Shown here: positions 43,850 to 54,189 of the stretch, one piece after another
How the letters are laid out: each line of letters starts with the position of its first letter
How positions within the stretch are numbered: the first letter of the stretch is position 1
Assembly: GCA_050246995.1 (NCBI GenBank)
Contig: JBFWVA010000001.1
Location: 665,841-729,840 of the forward strand
DNA length: 64,000 nt
DNA from: SHVO01 sp050246995
GTDB lineage: Bacteria > Pseudomonadota > Alphaproteobacteria > Rhodospirillales > Rhodospirillaceae
Direction of reading: 5' to 3'
The notes under the pieces: generated by a model
Told to the model about the DNA's origin: nothing
Database searches by the model: none
What the model saw: the letters and a program-made list of their open reading frames with translations, nothing else
Position numbers and translations under genes: made by a program

Positions 43850-45175
43850 CTAGGCCAAAATTTCAGTCACGGGCTTCTGCGTCTGGTTCGAGAGCGATCC
43901 CCACGTGCTCATCGAAACGCCAAAACCCTGCATCACCGTCAGACCCATGCGCGTCGCCGGATCGCCGGAGAACGGAATGTGCATGCCCGTATTGAAGCGG
44001 CCGCCCGCGTTGCCGATGGTCATGACCGGCAAATTGTCCATGGTGTGGGTGCGTGCGTAACCATGATCGGTTTGCCACAGGATCAGGGTACGATCGAGGA
44101 CACTGCCCGCGCCTTCTTTCTGGGCCTGAAGCGTGGTCAGGAATTCAGCGCAAACCTGGTTGGCCCAGAGGATGAACCAGGTCACTTCCTTCTGGTAGCC
44201 GAGTTTTTCGTCGATCGGCTCTTCGTGGGTATAGCCGTGCCAGCCGTTGGTCGAGCCCGGCTTGCGCGCGCCTTGCGCGTCCATGAAAACGTTGAACACA
44301 CGGGTCTGGCCGCAGGCCACCGCATTCGCCAGAAGATCGGCGAACAGCTTGGTGTTGGTCGTCACTTGCGCGACTTCCTCGCCCGGCTGAACTTCCTGCT
44401 TGGCGCCCGGCACATGGCAGGCCGGCAGCGGCGCGGGTTTTTCCAGCTTCATCGCGAGCTGATTCTCGATCTGACGCACAGAGGAGAAATATTCGTCGAG
44501 GCGCGCGCGGTCGGAGGTCCCCAGCTGACCCATGATCGCATGGCGCTGGTCGGCGACGGCGGACAGCACGCTGCGCTTCGCGACGACCTTTGCGTCCGGC
44601 GTGAATTCGCCCGCATTGGGATCCTGGAACTCAGGTCCGAAGATGCGCTTATAAAGCGCGTCCGGTGACGGTTCGGACGGATTGACGGCGGCGCCCGCGC
44701 GTTTGCTGTAGCTGCGGCGGTCACCCATCAACGATACTTCAAGGGAACGGAAGCGCGTGCGCGTGCCGATGGTGTCCGCGATGACGCTGTCGACCGAAGG
44801 ACCGCTATCGCGTCCTGTAGGGATGCCGCCGAGGGTGGCGATCTGCGCGCCGGTACGGTGCGTTTCCACCGGACGGCCGTCTAGGAAGTAGTTCGCGCCG
44901 CTGACGATGTTCATTCGCTCCTTGAACGGGTCGAACACCTTCAGCTCGATATTGTTGTTGTAGCCTTTGCCAACGCGGTCGGGAATCCAGCGGCCGGGAT
45001 TGAAGCCGAGATACTGGAGCCACGTCCCAAAAACCGTGGGGAGCGCCTGGCCGGTCTGTGCGAGCGCTGTACCGTTTCCATTCAGGAAGGCGTCGAGAAA
45101 CGGCAGTCCAACCGTGACGGCCGTGCCGCCGATCATGCCTTTCAGGACATTTCTGCGGTTCTGCAATTTGGTCAT
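43850..45175 (-). CDS. Tat-exported DUF1552 protein
   Basis: A 441-residue DUF1552 protein. The N-terminus KLQNRRNVLKGMIGGTAVTVGLPFLDAFLNG is a Tat-like signal and family signature. DALYKRIFGPEFQDP and VLSAVADQRHAIMGQLGTSDRARLDEYFSSVRQIENQL are typical, and the alkaline-phosphatase-superfamily-like core includes ILWQTDHGYARTHTMDNLPVMTIGNAGG. In Planctomycetes and Acidobacteria this gene accompanies DUF1592 cytochromes, as it does here; its reaction is unknown. It is 16 bp downstream of the DUF1592 gene. Confidence 0.85.
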   Translation of the reverse strand: MTKLQNRRNVLKGMIGGTAVTVGLPFLDAFLNGNGTALAQTGQALPTVFGTWLQYLGFNPGRWIPDRVGKGYNNNIELKVFDPFKERMNIVSGANYFLDGRPVETHRTGAQIATLGGIPTGRDSGPSVDSVIADTIGTRTRFRSLEVSLMGDRRSYSKRAGAAVNPSEPSPDALYKRIFGPEFQDPNAGEFTPDAKVVAKRSVLSAVADQRHAIMGQLGTSDRARLDEYFSSVRQIENQLAMKLEKPAPLPACHVPGAKQEVQPGEEVAQVTTNTKLFADLLANAVACGQTRVFNVFMDAQGARKPGSTNGWHGYTHEEPIDEKLGYQKEVTWFILWANQVCAEFLTTLQAQKEGAGSVLDRTLILWQTDHGYARTHTMDNLPVMTIGNAGGRFNTGMHIPFSGDPATRMGLTVMQGFGVSMSTWGSLSNQTQKPVTEILA

Positions 45176-45191
45176 ACGTGTCTCTCCTCGC

Positions 45192-46883
45192 CTATTCGGC
45201 GGATGCCGTCTGCGTCGCCGCCGGCGACACAGTACGATAGAACTCAGGGCTGGTGGCGATACGCTTCATCAGATCGGGCACGACATATCCACCCGCCGTG
45301 AAATCGGCTTTCAACTTCTCGACCCACGGCGCCTCGCCTTTCGCCGGCCTGCGCCCCAACGCATATGAACTGAGGCGATCAACGAGGCATGCCGTCGCTG
45401 AGGTGTTGTCATGCAGCGCGAGGCCAAGTTCGTAGGAGTTGTTGAACTTCTTGCCGTCGAGCGTGCCGCTGGCGTCGATGGTTTCACCGTTCTCTTCCGT
45501 GCGATACGCACCCGAGCCGTCGAAGTTCTCGAGCGCGAGACCCATAGGATCGGTGATCTTGTGACAACCGGCGCACATCGGCTCCTTCGAATGGGCCGTC
45601 AGGCGCGCGCGCGCGGTCTTGTAGACGGTCGTATCGTTGACCAGCGTGAAGTCGACGTTGCCCGGGGGCGCGGGGACTTTCTGGCAAAGGAAGACTTCGC
45701 GGATTGCTTTACCACGAATGGTCGCCGAGCTGCGGTTCGCGGGCGAATGCAACGCGCTGAAGCTGGCGTGGCTCAGAATGCCGCCACGCGGATCGTCGGC
45801 GGGAAATTCAAAAGTCTGCCATGGATCGACGGCGCCGTTCGGGCGGTCGTTGACGACAGGTACGCGGTAAATGGCGCCGAGCGAGGAGGTAAGGAATGTC
45901 TTTTTCGTGGTGAAGATGTCGCGGTAGTCGGCGCGGTTGGTGATCAGCAAATCCACCAGCGTGCGGAGCGTTTGCTCCTGTGCATCCATCGCCTCGCGGC
46001 GGCTGAACATCGGATAGATCAGATTGTCTTTACGTAAAGACTCGAAGTCCTCGAAATGGAACATATCGGCGAAGAACGCGCGCACACCGGCTTCGACGCG
46101 GTGCGAGGCCATCATGCGTTCGACCTGATGCTCGAGACCTTTTTGCGTATCGAGTTCGCCTTTTTGCGCGGCGTTCAACAGCTGCACATCCGGTCCCGCG
46201 TTCCATAGGAAGAAGCTGAGCTGACTGGCTTTGGAATAGCCATCGAGCACGCCCTGACCATTCGCGATCTTGGTAACTTGCGGCGCGCGGAACAGAAACT
46301 GCGGCGAGGACAGCATCGCCGACAGGCTCATCGCAAGACCGTCATAGAAGCTATTCAGCTTCGTGCCCGCAGTGTTGGCTGCATTCACGTAGGCTGTGAC
46401 TTCCGCGCCGGTCATCGGACGGCGGAACAGGAGACGCCCGACGTTGGAAAGGAAAGCCTTCGCACACGCGTCGTCCGGCGCATTGTCCGCGGCCGGTTTG
46501 CACGGGATCAGCATCGCCCGGTTTTTCTTACCCACGACCTGCGCGGCAATCGCATCGGCCATCGCGTCATACTGTTCCATGCCGGCGCTGGTCACACCAA
46601 CACCCGAGGAACCAATAGCGAGCAGGCCATCGATGCGCATGTCCGGTTCGAAACGTCCGCCGAGATCGATGGTCGGGCCAAAAATATCGGCGACGGTGGC
46701 GCGGTACTGCGCCGGCGTGAGACGCGGCACGGCGGCCGGCGCCGGCTCGAACCCGGCGGCAACTTGTGCCGTTGGCTTCGCGGCGGACGGCGCGTCCGTT
46801 GACGGCGAACACGCGGCGAGTACGGTGGCAATACAGACCGCCGATACGGCTTTAAGGAAAAAGGTACGTAGCTTTACGTGCAT
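45192..46883 (-). CDS. DUF1592/DUF1588-type c-heme lipoprotein
   Basis: A 563-residue protein with a lipoprotein signal (lipobox LAAC, Cys25). Domains run DUF1587-like (RLTPAQYRATVADIFG, about 54-69), DUF1595-like (FLSNVGRLLFRRPMTGAEVTAYV, about 144-166), DUF1592 (about 170-320), DUF1588 (RGGILSHASFSALHSPANRSSATIRGKAIREVFLCQKVPAPP, about 366-407) and DUF1585. One CxxCH heme motif, MCAGCHKITDP (437-441), implies maturation by the Ccm system encoded 15 kb away. The start 46883 is chosen because it begins the signal peptide; a start 15 bp upstream is possible. Confidence 0.85.
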   Translation of the reverse strand: MHVKLRTFFLKAVSAVCIATVLAACSPSTDAPSAAKPTAQVAAGFEPAPAAVPRLTPAQYRATVADIFGPTIDLGGRFEPDMRIDGLLAIGSSGVGVTSAGMEQYDAMADAIAAQVVGKKNRAMLIPCKPAADNAPDDACAKAFLSNVGRLLFRRPMTGAEVTAYVNAANTAGTKLNSFYDGLAMSLSAMLSSPQFLFRAPQVTKIANGQGVLDGYSKASQLSFFLWNAGPDVQLLNAAQKGELDTQKGLEHQVERMMASHRVEAGVRAFFADMFHFEDFESLRKDNLIYPMFSRREAMDAQEQTLRTLVDLLITNRADYRDIFTTKKTFLTSSLGAIYRVPVVNDRPNGAVDPWQTFEFPADDPRGGILSHASFSALHSPANRSSATIRGKAIREVFLCQKVPAPPGNVDFTLVNDTTVYKTARARLTAHSKEPMCAGCHKITDPMGLALENFDGSGAYRTEENGETIDASGTLDGKKFNNSYELGLALHDNTSATACLVDRLSSYALGRRPAKGEAPWVEKLKADFTAGGYVVPDLMKRIATSPEFYRTVSPAATQTASAE

Positions 46884-46907
46884 CGAGAATTTTTCCATCG
46901 GGCGCAG

Positions 46908-48020
46908 CTATTTCACTTCCGCACTTTGATAGCGCGGCTGCGGTGTTTCCTGGACGAAAGCCGGAACGGCCGTTATGCGGTAGGCCGTCGAAATCGACAT
47001 GTTCATACCGGTCTTGGGATCCGGGTCCGCGTCGGCGGCTTTCTTCATCGCGTAATAAAGCCCGGGGCGATCGCCCACGATGCCGTTATGCGAGAAGGCG
47101 AAGTAAATCTCGGTCCACGGCTGATATCCGCCGACGAGACCATCGAGCTTATCGCCCTTCAGCATCTTGAGGCGAAGATGCGTGTTCTTGAGATTGAGCA
47201 CCGGAGAGCTCAGCGCGTTCCACAGCAGGCTCAGCGGTTTGTGTTCGGTGATCTTCAGTTCGCCGTCTTTGATATCGGCCTTGAACTCGTTGTGCGAGCG
47301 CGGATCCGGATCGACACGGTAAGTCATGAAGTGACGCGGCGAGCCGTCGAGATTGGACTTCAGATATTCAAGCGCGCGCGTCAGGCGGATGGTGACGGGA
47401 CCATCCTTGTCGATGTCCTCGCCTGTGATTGTGATCAGCCACGCCGGCTGAGAGTCTTTGAGCTGCACCCAGATCCATTCGCCATAGGCTGATGGCGCGT
47501 CCCAGCTGCCGCGGAAGTTTTGGTTACAGCCGATGGCGCGTGAGAGCATGTTGTCCACGCCCTTCTCGCCCGTTTGAGGATCGGTAAAATCCACCTCGCC
47601 GATCTTGCCGTCGAGATTGAAACCGTAGCCGACTTTGGAGGTGATGAATTTGAGACCAGGGTCCTTGGTGGCTTCGGGGTGCGTATAAGCATTGACCTGC
47701 TGACCGTCGATCACAGCGCGGGCGTTGACGATCGCGTTGATGCGGTCCTCGCCTTCGCCGCCCTTCGCCCATTCGGCCATCATCGACTTCACTTCGTCCG
47801 GCTTATAACCGAGCCCTTGAAGAATCACCGCGTACTGACCAGCCTGATCGTCCGGGTTCACACCGCCCGGACAGTCCCCGTCGCGCGAATTGAGCTGTTG
47901 AGAGAAGTAGCTGACGACATAACTGCGCGATTCCAGTGCGTTAGCGGCCGCAACATGGGCGAGATAAAACGCACCGGCGACGCCGGAGCCAAGGACCCAA
48001 CGAAACGTTCTGGCCTCCAC
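46908..48020 (-). CDS. Exported protein of unknown function
   Basis: A 370-residue protein with an N-terminal hydrophobic segment (WVLGSGVAGAFYLAHVAAANA) that is either a signal peptide or an anchor. The mature part has no family I recognise. It is rich in DGP/NxD turns and contains VGYGFNLDGKIGEVDFTDPQTGEKGVDNMLSRAIGC and a C-terminal half (about 200-340) that looks beta-rich. It precedes the DUF1592 gene by 24 bp, so it belongs to that cluster. The GTG start 48020 is chosen because GGAGGGAG lies about 8 nt upstream; longer in-frame readings have no SD. Confidence 0.7.
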   Translation of the reverse strand: MEARTFRWVLGSGVAGAFYLAHVAAANALESRSYVVSYFSQQLNSRDGDCPGGVNPDDQAGQYAVILQGLGYKPDEVKSMMAEWAKGGEGEDRINAIVNARAVIDGQQVNAYTHPEATKDPGLKFITSKVGYGFNLDGKIGEVDFTDPQTGEKGVDNMLSRAIGCNQNFRGSWDAPSAYGEWIWVQLKDSQPAWLITITGEDIDKDGPVTIRLTRALEYLKSNLDGSPRHFMTYRVDPDPRSHNEFKADIKDGELKITEHKPLSLLWNALSSPVLNLKNTHLRLKMLKGDKLDGLVGGYQPWTEIYFAFSHNGIVGDRPGLYYAMKKAADADPDPKTGMNMSISTAYRITAVPAFVQETPQPRYQSAEVK

Positions 48021-48180
48021 GACCACTCCCTCCACTAATGCCGACACGCCCGAACCACCCGGAGTGAAACCAGGGTGCGAGCGCCACAAAGCCATACTCG
48101 ATAAATGAGTCTAACACTCTTATCCGCCAATCATATTTCAGATTTGAAACAGACGAAGCGGGGAGCCGTTTTGCGGCGGT

Positions 48181-48211
48181 GGGAAAAGAAGGGAGAACCT
48201 GCGGTTCTCCC
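48181..48211 (-). terminator. Terminator after the exported methyltransferase
   Basis: GGGAGAACC (48191-48199) and GGTTCTCCC (48203-48211) pair perfectly with a 3-nt loop, with a T-rich stretch after it on the minus strand. It lies 28 bp past the methyltransferase stop. Confidence 0.75.
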
Positions 48212-48238
48212 CTTATAAAATTCAATAATAAGAAACAG

Positions 48239-49075
48239 TTAGATGGCTTTTTTCGCCGTCACTTTGGTCGACTTGCCGGCCATGTCCATGGTCCCGTCGA
48301 TGGAACTTCCGTTCACCTTCCCGCTGAAGCGGAGCGGTGCGGCGGCGCCGGGCACGGTCGCGGCGAAAGTGATGTTCGGGCCGGCCAAAACCGGGGATTC
48401 GATCGGCACCTGTTTGCCGTTCGGCAGGGTCAGGGAGCCCGAGGCCATCTGGTACTGCTGCTTGAGGTCGGCCTTGTAGGTTTCGTTGCCTACCTGCCAG
48501 GTCCAAGTGCCCTGCACCTTCGCCGGGACGATGAAGAGATAGATGTTCCGGGAGTCCACGACCTCGTGTTTATCCGGCTGCCAATCGCCCATGGTGAAAG
48601 CGTGGGTGACGATGCGCGAACCGGGCTTCATCTCGTCAAGAATCTTCGGGCGCAGCTTCAGGTTCACTTCCGGGAGCAGATACATCGTCATCACGGAGGC
48701 TTCGCTGAAGTTCATCTGAAAGAGGTCGGCCTGCTTAAAGGTGACACGGTCCGTGACGCCGGCCTTCTTCGCGTTCTCATTGGCTTCGGCGATGCGCACC
48801 GGATCGAGATCGACGCCGACGCCCTTCTTCACTTTCATATCGCGCGCGGCGGTCACGACGATGCGTCCATCGCCCGAGCCCAGGTCGTAGTGGATATCGT
48901 CAGGGCCGACGTTGGCGAGCTTGAGCATGCGATCGACGAGTTCCTGCGGCGTCGGCACATACGGCACATCGAGTTCGACGCCGCCTTCACCGGTGTACTT
49001 GGTGGCCGCGACGGCGCTGAAGGTCATGAACACCGCGGCAATGCCGGCAAGACCGATACTTTTGTGCATCTTCAT
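48239..49075 (-). CDS. Signal-peptide-bearing SAM-dependent methyltransferase
   Basis: A 278-residue protein in three parts. Residues 1-24 are a good signal peptide (GLAGIAAVFMTFSAVAA). Residues 32-180 are a class I methyltransferase with VPYVPTPQELVDRML and motif I DIHYDLGSGDGRIVVTAA. Residues 185-278 are a beta-rich C-domain ending in a polar repeat. The substrate is unknown. SAM-dependent methyl transfer outside the cytoplasm is unusual, so either the signal is an anchor that keeps the domain inside, or the enzyme has another role. It follows the APC permease by 15 bp and is probably co-transcribed. Confidence 0.8.
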   Translation of the reverse strand: MKMHKSIGLAGIAAVFMTFSAVAATKYTGEGGVELDVPYVPTPQELVDRMLKLANVGPDDIHYDLGSGDGRIVVTAARDMKVKKGVGVDLDPVRIAEANENAKKAGVTDRVTFKQADLFQMNFSEASVMTMYLLPEVNLKLRPKILDEMKPGSRIVTHAFTMGDWQPDKHEVVDSRNIYLFIVPAKVQGTWTWQVGNETYKADLKQQYQMASGSLTLPNGKQVPIESPVLAGPNITFAATVPGAAAPLRFSGKVNGSSIDGTMDMAGKSTKVTAKKAI

Positions 49076-49090
49076 GGAGCGATTCCTTTT

Positions 49091-50422
49091 TCAGGCCGTG
49101 CGTGACGAACGGCGGGCAAGCAGAAGAACCGGGAGGCCGAGAGCAAGCACGACAACGCCGGCAAGGGCGCCGCGGCCTGTGAACGCCAGACTATTATAGA
49201 GCATATAGGCGCCGGTAAGGCAGAAGAGCGCCGGGGTGACAGGATAAAGCGGAACCCGGAAAGGGCGCGGGGTGCTCGGATCGCGCCGCCGCAGGACGAA
49301 CAGCGAAAGGCCTGTCAGGAAAAAGAAAACCCAGAAAACCGGCTGCAGGAAATCGACCACCGTCTGTACGCCCGAGCGGGCGAAAGCGCCCGCGGCCACG
49401 ATCACAAGCGCGATCGCGCCCTGGAAAATGACCCCGCGCGTCGGCACGCCGCGCACCGCGTTCCACTGCGCCAAAAACCGGAACATCGGGAAATCCTGGC
49501 CCAAAGCGAAGGCGCTGCGTGCGCCGGTGAACAACGTGATGTTGGTGTTGTCGATGATGAGGAACAGCACGACGAAGGTGATGACCACCGCGCCCGCATC
49601 GCCAAAGGCCGCGCGCATCACATCGGCGGCGATAGTCTTTGACGCAGCCATGCCGGCCGGTCCCAGCACCGCGAGATACGCCAAGTTCACCGCGACATAG
49701 AGCGCTGTGATGATCGCGATCCCGATCAGCAGCGCGCGGACCATGTTGCGGTTGGGGTCTTTGACTTCCGCGGAGATATAAGCCGCTTCATTCCAACCGC
49801 CAAAGGTCAGCAGCACAAGCAACATCGCGCCGCCGATGCTGGCCATGGTCACGGGCGACGGCGGTTCAGCGGCCGGCGGCGGCACGGCGCCGCTGGTCAG
49901 ACCCGCGAAGATCAGGACGCCGAGACCGATGAGGGTGGCCACGAAAAGCGTGTTCTGGAATGTCTTGGTTTGCCGCACGCCCGCGAGGTTGAGGCCCGTG
50001 AGTACGACGATGATGAGCGCCGCATAAAGCGCGGAACTGAAGGGTCCGAGAGGCATAAGCTGCGTGGCGTAATCGCCGAAGATGTAAGCGAACAGGGCGA
50101 TGGAGCCGCTTTGGATCACCGTCAGGCGCGCCCAGGCGAACATGAAACTCACATTCGGCCCAAAGGCACGGTGCAGGAAGTGGTATTCGCCGCCCGCGGA
50201 CGGGTAGGCCGTGGCCAGTTCGGCATAACAAAGCGCGCCGATAATCGAGACCACCCCGCCCGCCAGCCAGACCATGAGGATGGCATTGGCGTTGCCCAGT
50301 GTGCCAGCGACGAATGCCGGGAAACTGAAGATCCCTGTGCCGATGACAAGGCCGACGATGATCGCAATGCAATCTGTCAGCGAGAGAACTCTATTTGGTG
50401 CGTTATGTGTTTCGTTATTCAT
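49091..50422 (-). CDS. APC-family amino acid/polyamine permease
   Basis: A 443-residue membrane protein with about 12 hydrophobic helices. TDCIAIIVGLVIGTGIFSFPAFVA (residues 16-39) is the APC TM1 signature (GxGIF), and the conserved YAELATAYPSAGGEY occurs near 70. The substrate cannot be read from sequence. Start ATG 50422 is chosen at the family N-terminus; it has no SD in the preceding bases, and AGGGAGG lies about 40 nt upstream. It forms an operon with the exported methyltransferase. Confidence 0.85.
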   Translation of the reverse strand: MNNETHNAPNRVLSLTDCIAIIVGLVIGTGIFSFPAFVAGTLGNANAILMVWLAGGVVSIIGALCYAELATAYPSAGGEYHFLHRAFGPNVSFMFAWARLTVIQSGSIALFAYIFGDYATQLMPLGPFSSALYAALIIVVLTGLNLAGVRQTKTFQNTLFVATLIGLGVLIFAGLTSGAVPPPAAEPPSPVTMASIGGAMLLVLLTFGGWNEAAYISAEVKDPNRNMVRALLIGIAIITALYVAVNLAYLAVLGPAGMAASKTIAADVMRAAFGDAGAVVITFVVLFLIIDNTNITLFTGARSAFALGQDFPMFRFLAQWNAVRGVPTRGVIFQGAIALVIVAAGAFARSGVQTVVDFLQPVFWVFFFLTGLSLFVLRRRDPSTPRPFRVPLYPVTPALFCLTGAYMLYNSLAFTGRGALAGVVVLALGLPVLLLARRSSRTA

Positions 50423-50583
50423 GGGGATGACGCGATTGGAGAAATCGCGGCGGCCTCCCTGCTTGTTAAGTCCTGAGCGGACAAACCCCTTTTTCCGCAA
50501 TACAACAGCATGTTAGCGCGCTCAAGGGAAACACCGTTCTGTAACACCTCGTGCTGCGCTGCAATGGAACCGAGAGGACCGCT

Positions 50584-51048
50584 TTGACGGAGAAACCGAT
50601 CCGCATCCTGGTGGACGCCGACGCCTGCCCCGTCAAAGACGAGGTCGTGCGCGTGGCGGAGCGCCACAAGCTGCCGGTGATCTTGGTCAGCAACGCCTGG
50701 ATGCGCGGGCCCGATCATCCCCTGGTGCAGCGAATCTTGGTGGCGAGCGGACCCGATGCCGCCGATGATCGGATTGCGACCGACGCCACACCGACGGATA
50801 TCGTGATCACCAACGACATTCCGCTCGCCGCGCGGTGCATCGAGGCGGGCGCGCGGGTCCTGCGGCCCAACGGCAAACCCATCGACAAAAGCTCGGTCGG
50901 GATGGCCGTGGCGATGCGCGATCTGTCCGCGCACCTGCGCGAAACGGGCGAGATCACCGGCGGGCCGGCGGCCTTCACGCCGCGCGATAGATCCCGATTT
51001 CTTGATGCTTTAGAAGTGGTTGTGCAGGCCCTGAAACGGGGTAGGTAA
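50584..51048 (+). CDS. YaiI/YqxD family (DUF188) protein
   Basis: A 154-residue cytoplasmic protein of the YaiI/UPF0178 family, a PIN-like fold. IRILVDADACPVKDEVVRVAERHKLPVILVSN (about 6-37) and TDIVITNDIPLAARCIEAGARVLRPNGKPI are diagnostic; acidic residues of the first motif suggest metal binding and possibly nuclease activity. The start is TTG 50584, with AGAGGA 6 nt upstream; the frame is open further but unsupported. Confidence 0.87.
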   Translation: MTEKPIRILVDADACPVKDEVVRVAERHKLPVILVSNAWMRGPDHPLVQRILVASGPDAADDRIATDATPTDIVITNDIPLAARCIEAGARVLRPNGKPIDKSSVGMAVAMRDLSAHLRETGEITGGPAAFTPRDRSRFLDALEVVVQALKRGR

Positions 51049-51059
51049 AGCCCCTTACA

Positions 51060-51088
51060 TTGACAATGTGCGCCGTAAGACGTATATG
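51060..51088 (+). promoter_or_regulatory. rhlE promoter
   Basis: TTGACA (51060-51065), a 17-nt spacer and TATATG (51083-51088) give a near-consensus housekeeping promoter. The predicted start near 51095 leaves a leader of about 220 nt before rhlE. Confidence 0.75.
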
Positions 51089-51314
51089 GGCGTCCGTCTG
51101 CCCAATGCGGACAACATCTCGCGAACGCGCGCAGGTGCACCGGCCCCAAAGAATAACGTGAATAAAGGGCCGCGAGGATCGAACGAGATCCCGCACCGTC
51201 TCCTGAGACGTTTTTGAATTCCCTCCCGTCGGTTGCGTGCCCACCGGGTAACCGCAAACCCGTTTTGCGCCGCCTTAGCGGCTGCACGACCTTTGCCTAT
51301 TTGAAAGTGATTCT
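51089..51314 (+). promoter_or_regulatory. Structured 5' leader of rhlE
   Basis: Four short hairpins can form: GTCCG/CGGAC (51092-51112); CGTCT/AGACG followed by TTTTT (51197-51215); CGGGT/ACCCG followed by TTTT (51245-51266); and GCCGC/GCGGC (51269-51282). Two of them look like small intrinsic terminators. DEAD-box helicase genes often autoregulate through such leaders. The role here is inferred. Confidence 0.45.
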
Positions 51315-52637
<1,323 letters not shown>

Positions 52638-52670
52638 GCTTCTTCCTTACTTTTTGATCACGGCACTGCA

Positions 52671-52698
52671 GAGCCCGACCGCAAGGTCGGGCTCTTTT
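52671..52698 (+). terminator. Terminator of rhlE
   Basis: GAGCCCGACC and GGTCGGGCTC form a perfect 10-bp stem capped by a GCAA tetraloop and followed by TTTT. It separates rhlE from the convergent thiolase gene. Confidence 0.93.
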
Positions 52699-52701
52699 GC
52701 T

Positions 52702-53976
52702 TCACGACGACAGCAGCGCCACGCCGCCGAGACCGCCGTCCGTGCAAATGCTGACGACGGCGAGACTGCCGGCCGGATATGTGGAAAGCTCCTTCACGGC
52801 TTGGCTAAGAATACGCGCGCCGGTCGCGCCGAAGGGATGGCCGAGCGCGACACTGCCGCCATTGGGATTCATGCGGCCCCACGGGAACGAACCAAGTTGG
52901 GCCGTAACGCCCGCGCGCGCGGTGAGCCAGGCCTTATCTTCCATCGCCGCGATATGGCACAGCACTTGCGCCGAGAAAGCCTCGTGTATCTCCCAAAGGG
53001 CGACGCCGTCATAGGTGAGACCGTGACGCGCCAAAAGACGCGGGATCGCGATCGCCGGCGCCATCAGCAGCCCATCGCGCAGCATATCGACGGCGGCAAG
53101 TTCCCAGTCCACGAGGCGTACGCGCGGCGTGTTTGACGGCAGACGCGCGAGACCTTCTTCATTGGCCAGCCAGATACCGGCGGCGCCATCGGTCAGCGGC
53201 GAAGAGTTTCCGGCGGTGAGCGTGCCCTCGCCGCTTTCGGTATCGAAGGACGGCTTCAGCTTCGCGAGTTTCGCGAGCGAGGTGTCCGCGCGGGGAAGAA
53301 CGTCTTTCGTGAGTCCGTCGATGGGGATCACAAGATCGTCGAAGAAGCCTTTGCTCCATCCCGTGACGGCGCGCTGATGACTTTCGAGCGCGAGTTCATC
53401 TTGGCGTTCGCGCGCGATTTTCCAGGTCTTCGCCATCAGTTCGCAACCATCGCCCATGGATAGACCGGTGGTGCGATTAGTGACGCTGGGGATGTGCAAA
53501 CGCACGTCCTTCAGCGGCAGCGCGCTTAGCATCTCCGCGCGCTGACCAACGGACTTGGCCTGGAAGAATCGCCGCAGCCACGTCGAGAAACCCTGATTGA
53601 TGCCGATCTGTACGCCGCTCATGCTTTCCGAGCCGCCGACGAGGGCGAGCGACGAGGCGCCCACGCGCAGGCGGTCGGCGGCGGCGAACACGCCGACCAT
53701 GCTGGTTGCGCAGGCCATGATCGTGGTGAGCGCGGGGATATGCGTACCGACCTCGGCATCGAGCGTGACTTCACGCGCGATGTTGCTCCACCGGAGGCTC
53801 GGCGCGACCGTACCCCACACGACAAGATCGGGGCGATCCGCACCCTTCAGCTGGCCGCACATGGCCTGCACGACCGGCACCGACAACGAGATCGCATCGC
53901 GTTTTGACAGCGGACCGTCCACTTTCGCGAAGGGGGTGCGCAAACCGGCCGCGAGCCAAAGCTGTGACGACGCCAT
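52702..53976 (-). CDS. Thiolase (acetyl-CoA C-acyltransferase family)
   Basis: A 424-residue thiolase of the FadI/trifunctional-type branch. The nucleophilic Cys lies in TTIMACATSMVG, the base His in NPNGGSVALGHPFGATGAR, and the second Cys in ISICTDGGLGG near the C-terminus. It performs thiolytic cleavage of 3-ketoacyl-CoA or the reverse Claisen reaction. No other fatty-acid oxidation gene is adjacent, so its pathway is unassigned. It is convergent with rhlE. Confidence 0.88.
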   Translation of the reverse strand: MASSQLWLAAGLRTPFAKVDGPLSKRDAISLSVPVVQAMCGQLKGADRPDLVVWGTVAPSLRWSNIAREVTLDAEVGTHIPALTTIMACATSMVGVFAAADRLRVGASSLALVGGSESMSGVQIGINQGFSTWLRRFFQAKSVGQRAEMLSALPLKDVRLHIPSVTNRTTGLSMGDGCELMAKTWKIARERQDELALESHQRAVTGWSKGFFDDLVIPIDGLTKDVLPRADTSLAKLAKLKPSFDTESGEGTLTAGNSSPLTDGAAGIWLANEEGLARLPSNTPRVRLVDWELAAVDMLRDGLLMAPAIAIPRLLARHGLTYDGVALWEIHEAFSAQVLCHIAAMEDKAWLTARAGVTAQLGSFPWGRMNPNGGSVALGHPFGATGARILSQAVKELSTYPAGSLAVVSICTDGGLGGVALLSS

Positions 53977-54189
53977 GAGTTTTTCCCCGTGGAAGAACGA
54001 CCTGTCTAGTTTATCCCGAAACGTTCGTATCTTTGTTACAAAGAAATCGCCGGTTGGGAAATCTGTAGGCCGTGAAGGACCTTAAACTAACGCGCAATTG
54101 AAATGAGCATTTTCGGCAGATTACCTTGTCCTGACCGGCGCGCCAGGGCGAGGAAGCGGCGCCGTATCTTTAACGTGTAGGCCGCTTCA

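Noticed and set aside
51105..51161. An 18-codon upstream frame in the rhlE leader
   Set aside because: No SD, no codon run tied to a regulatory amino acid, and no overlap with the hairpins that would give a mechanism.
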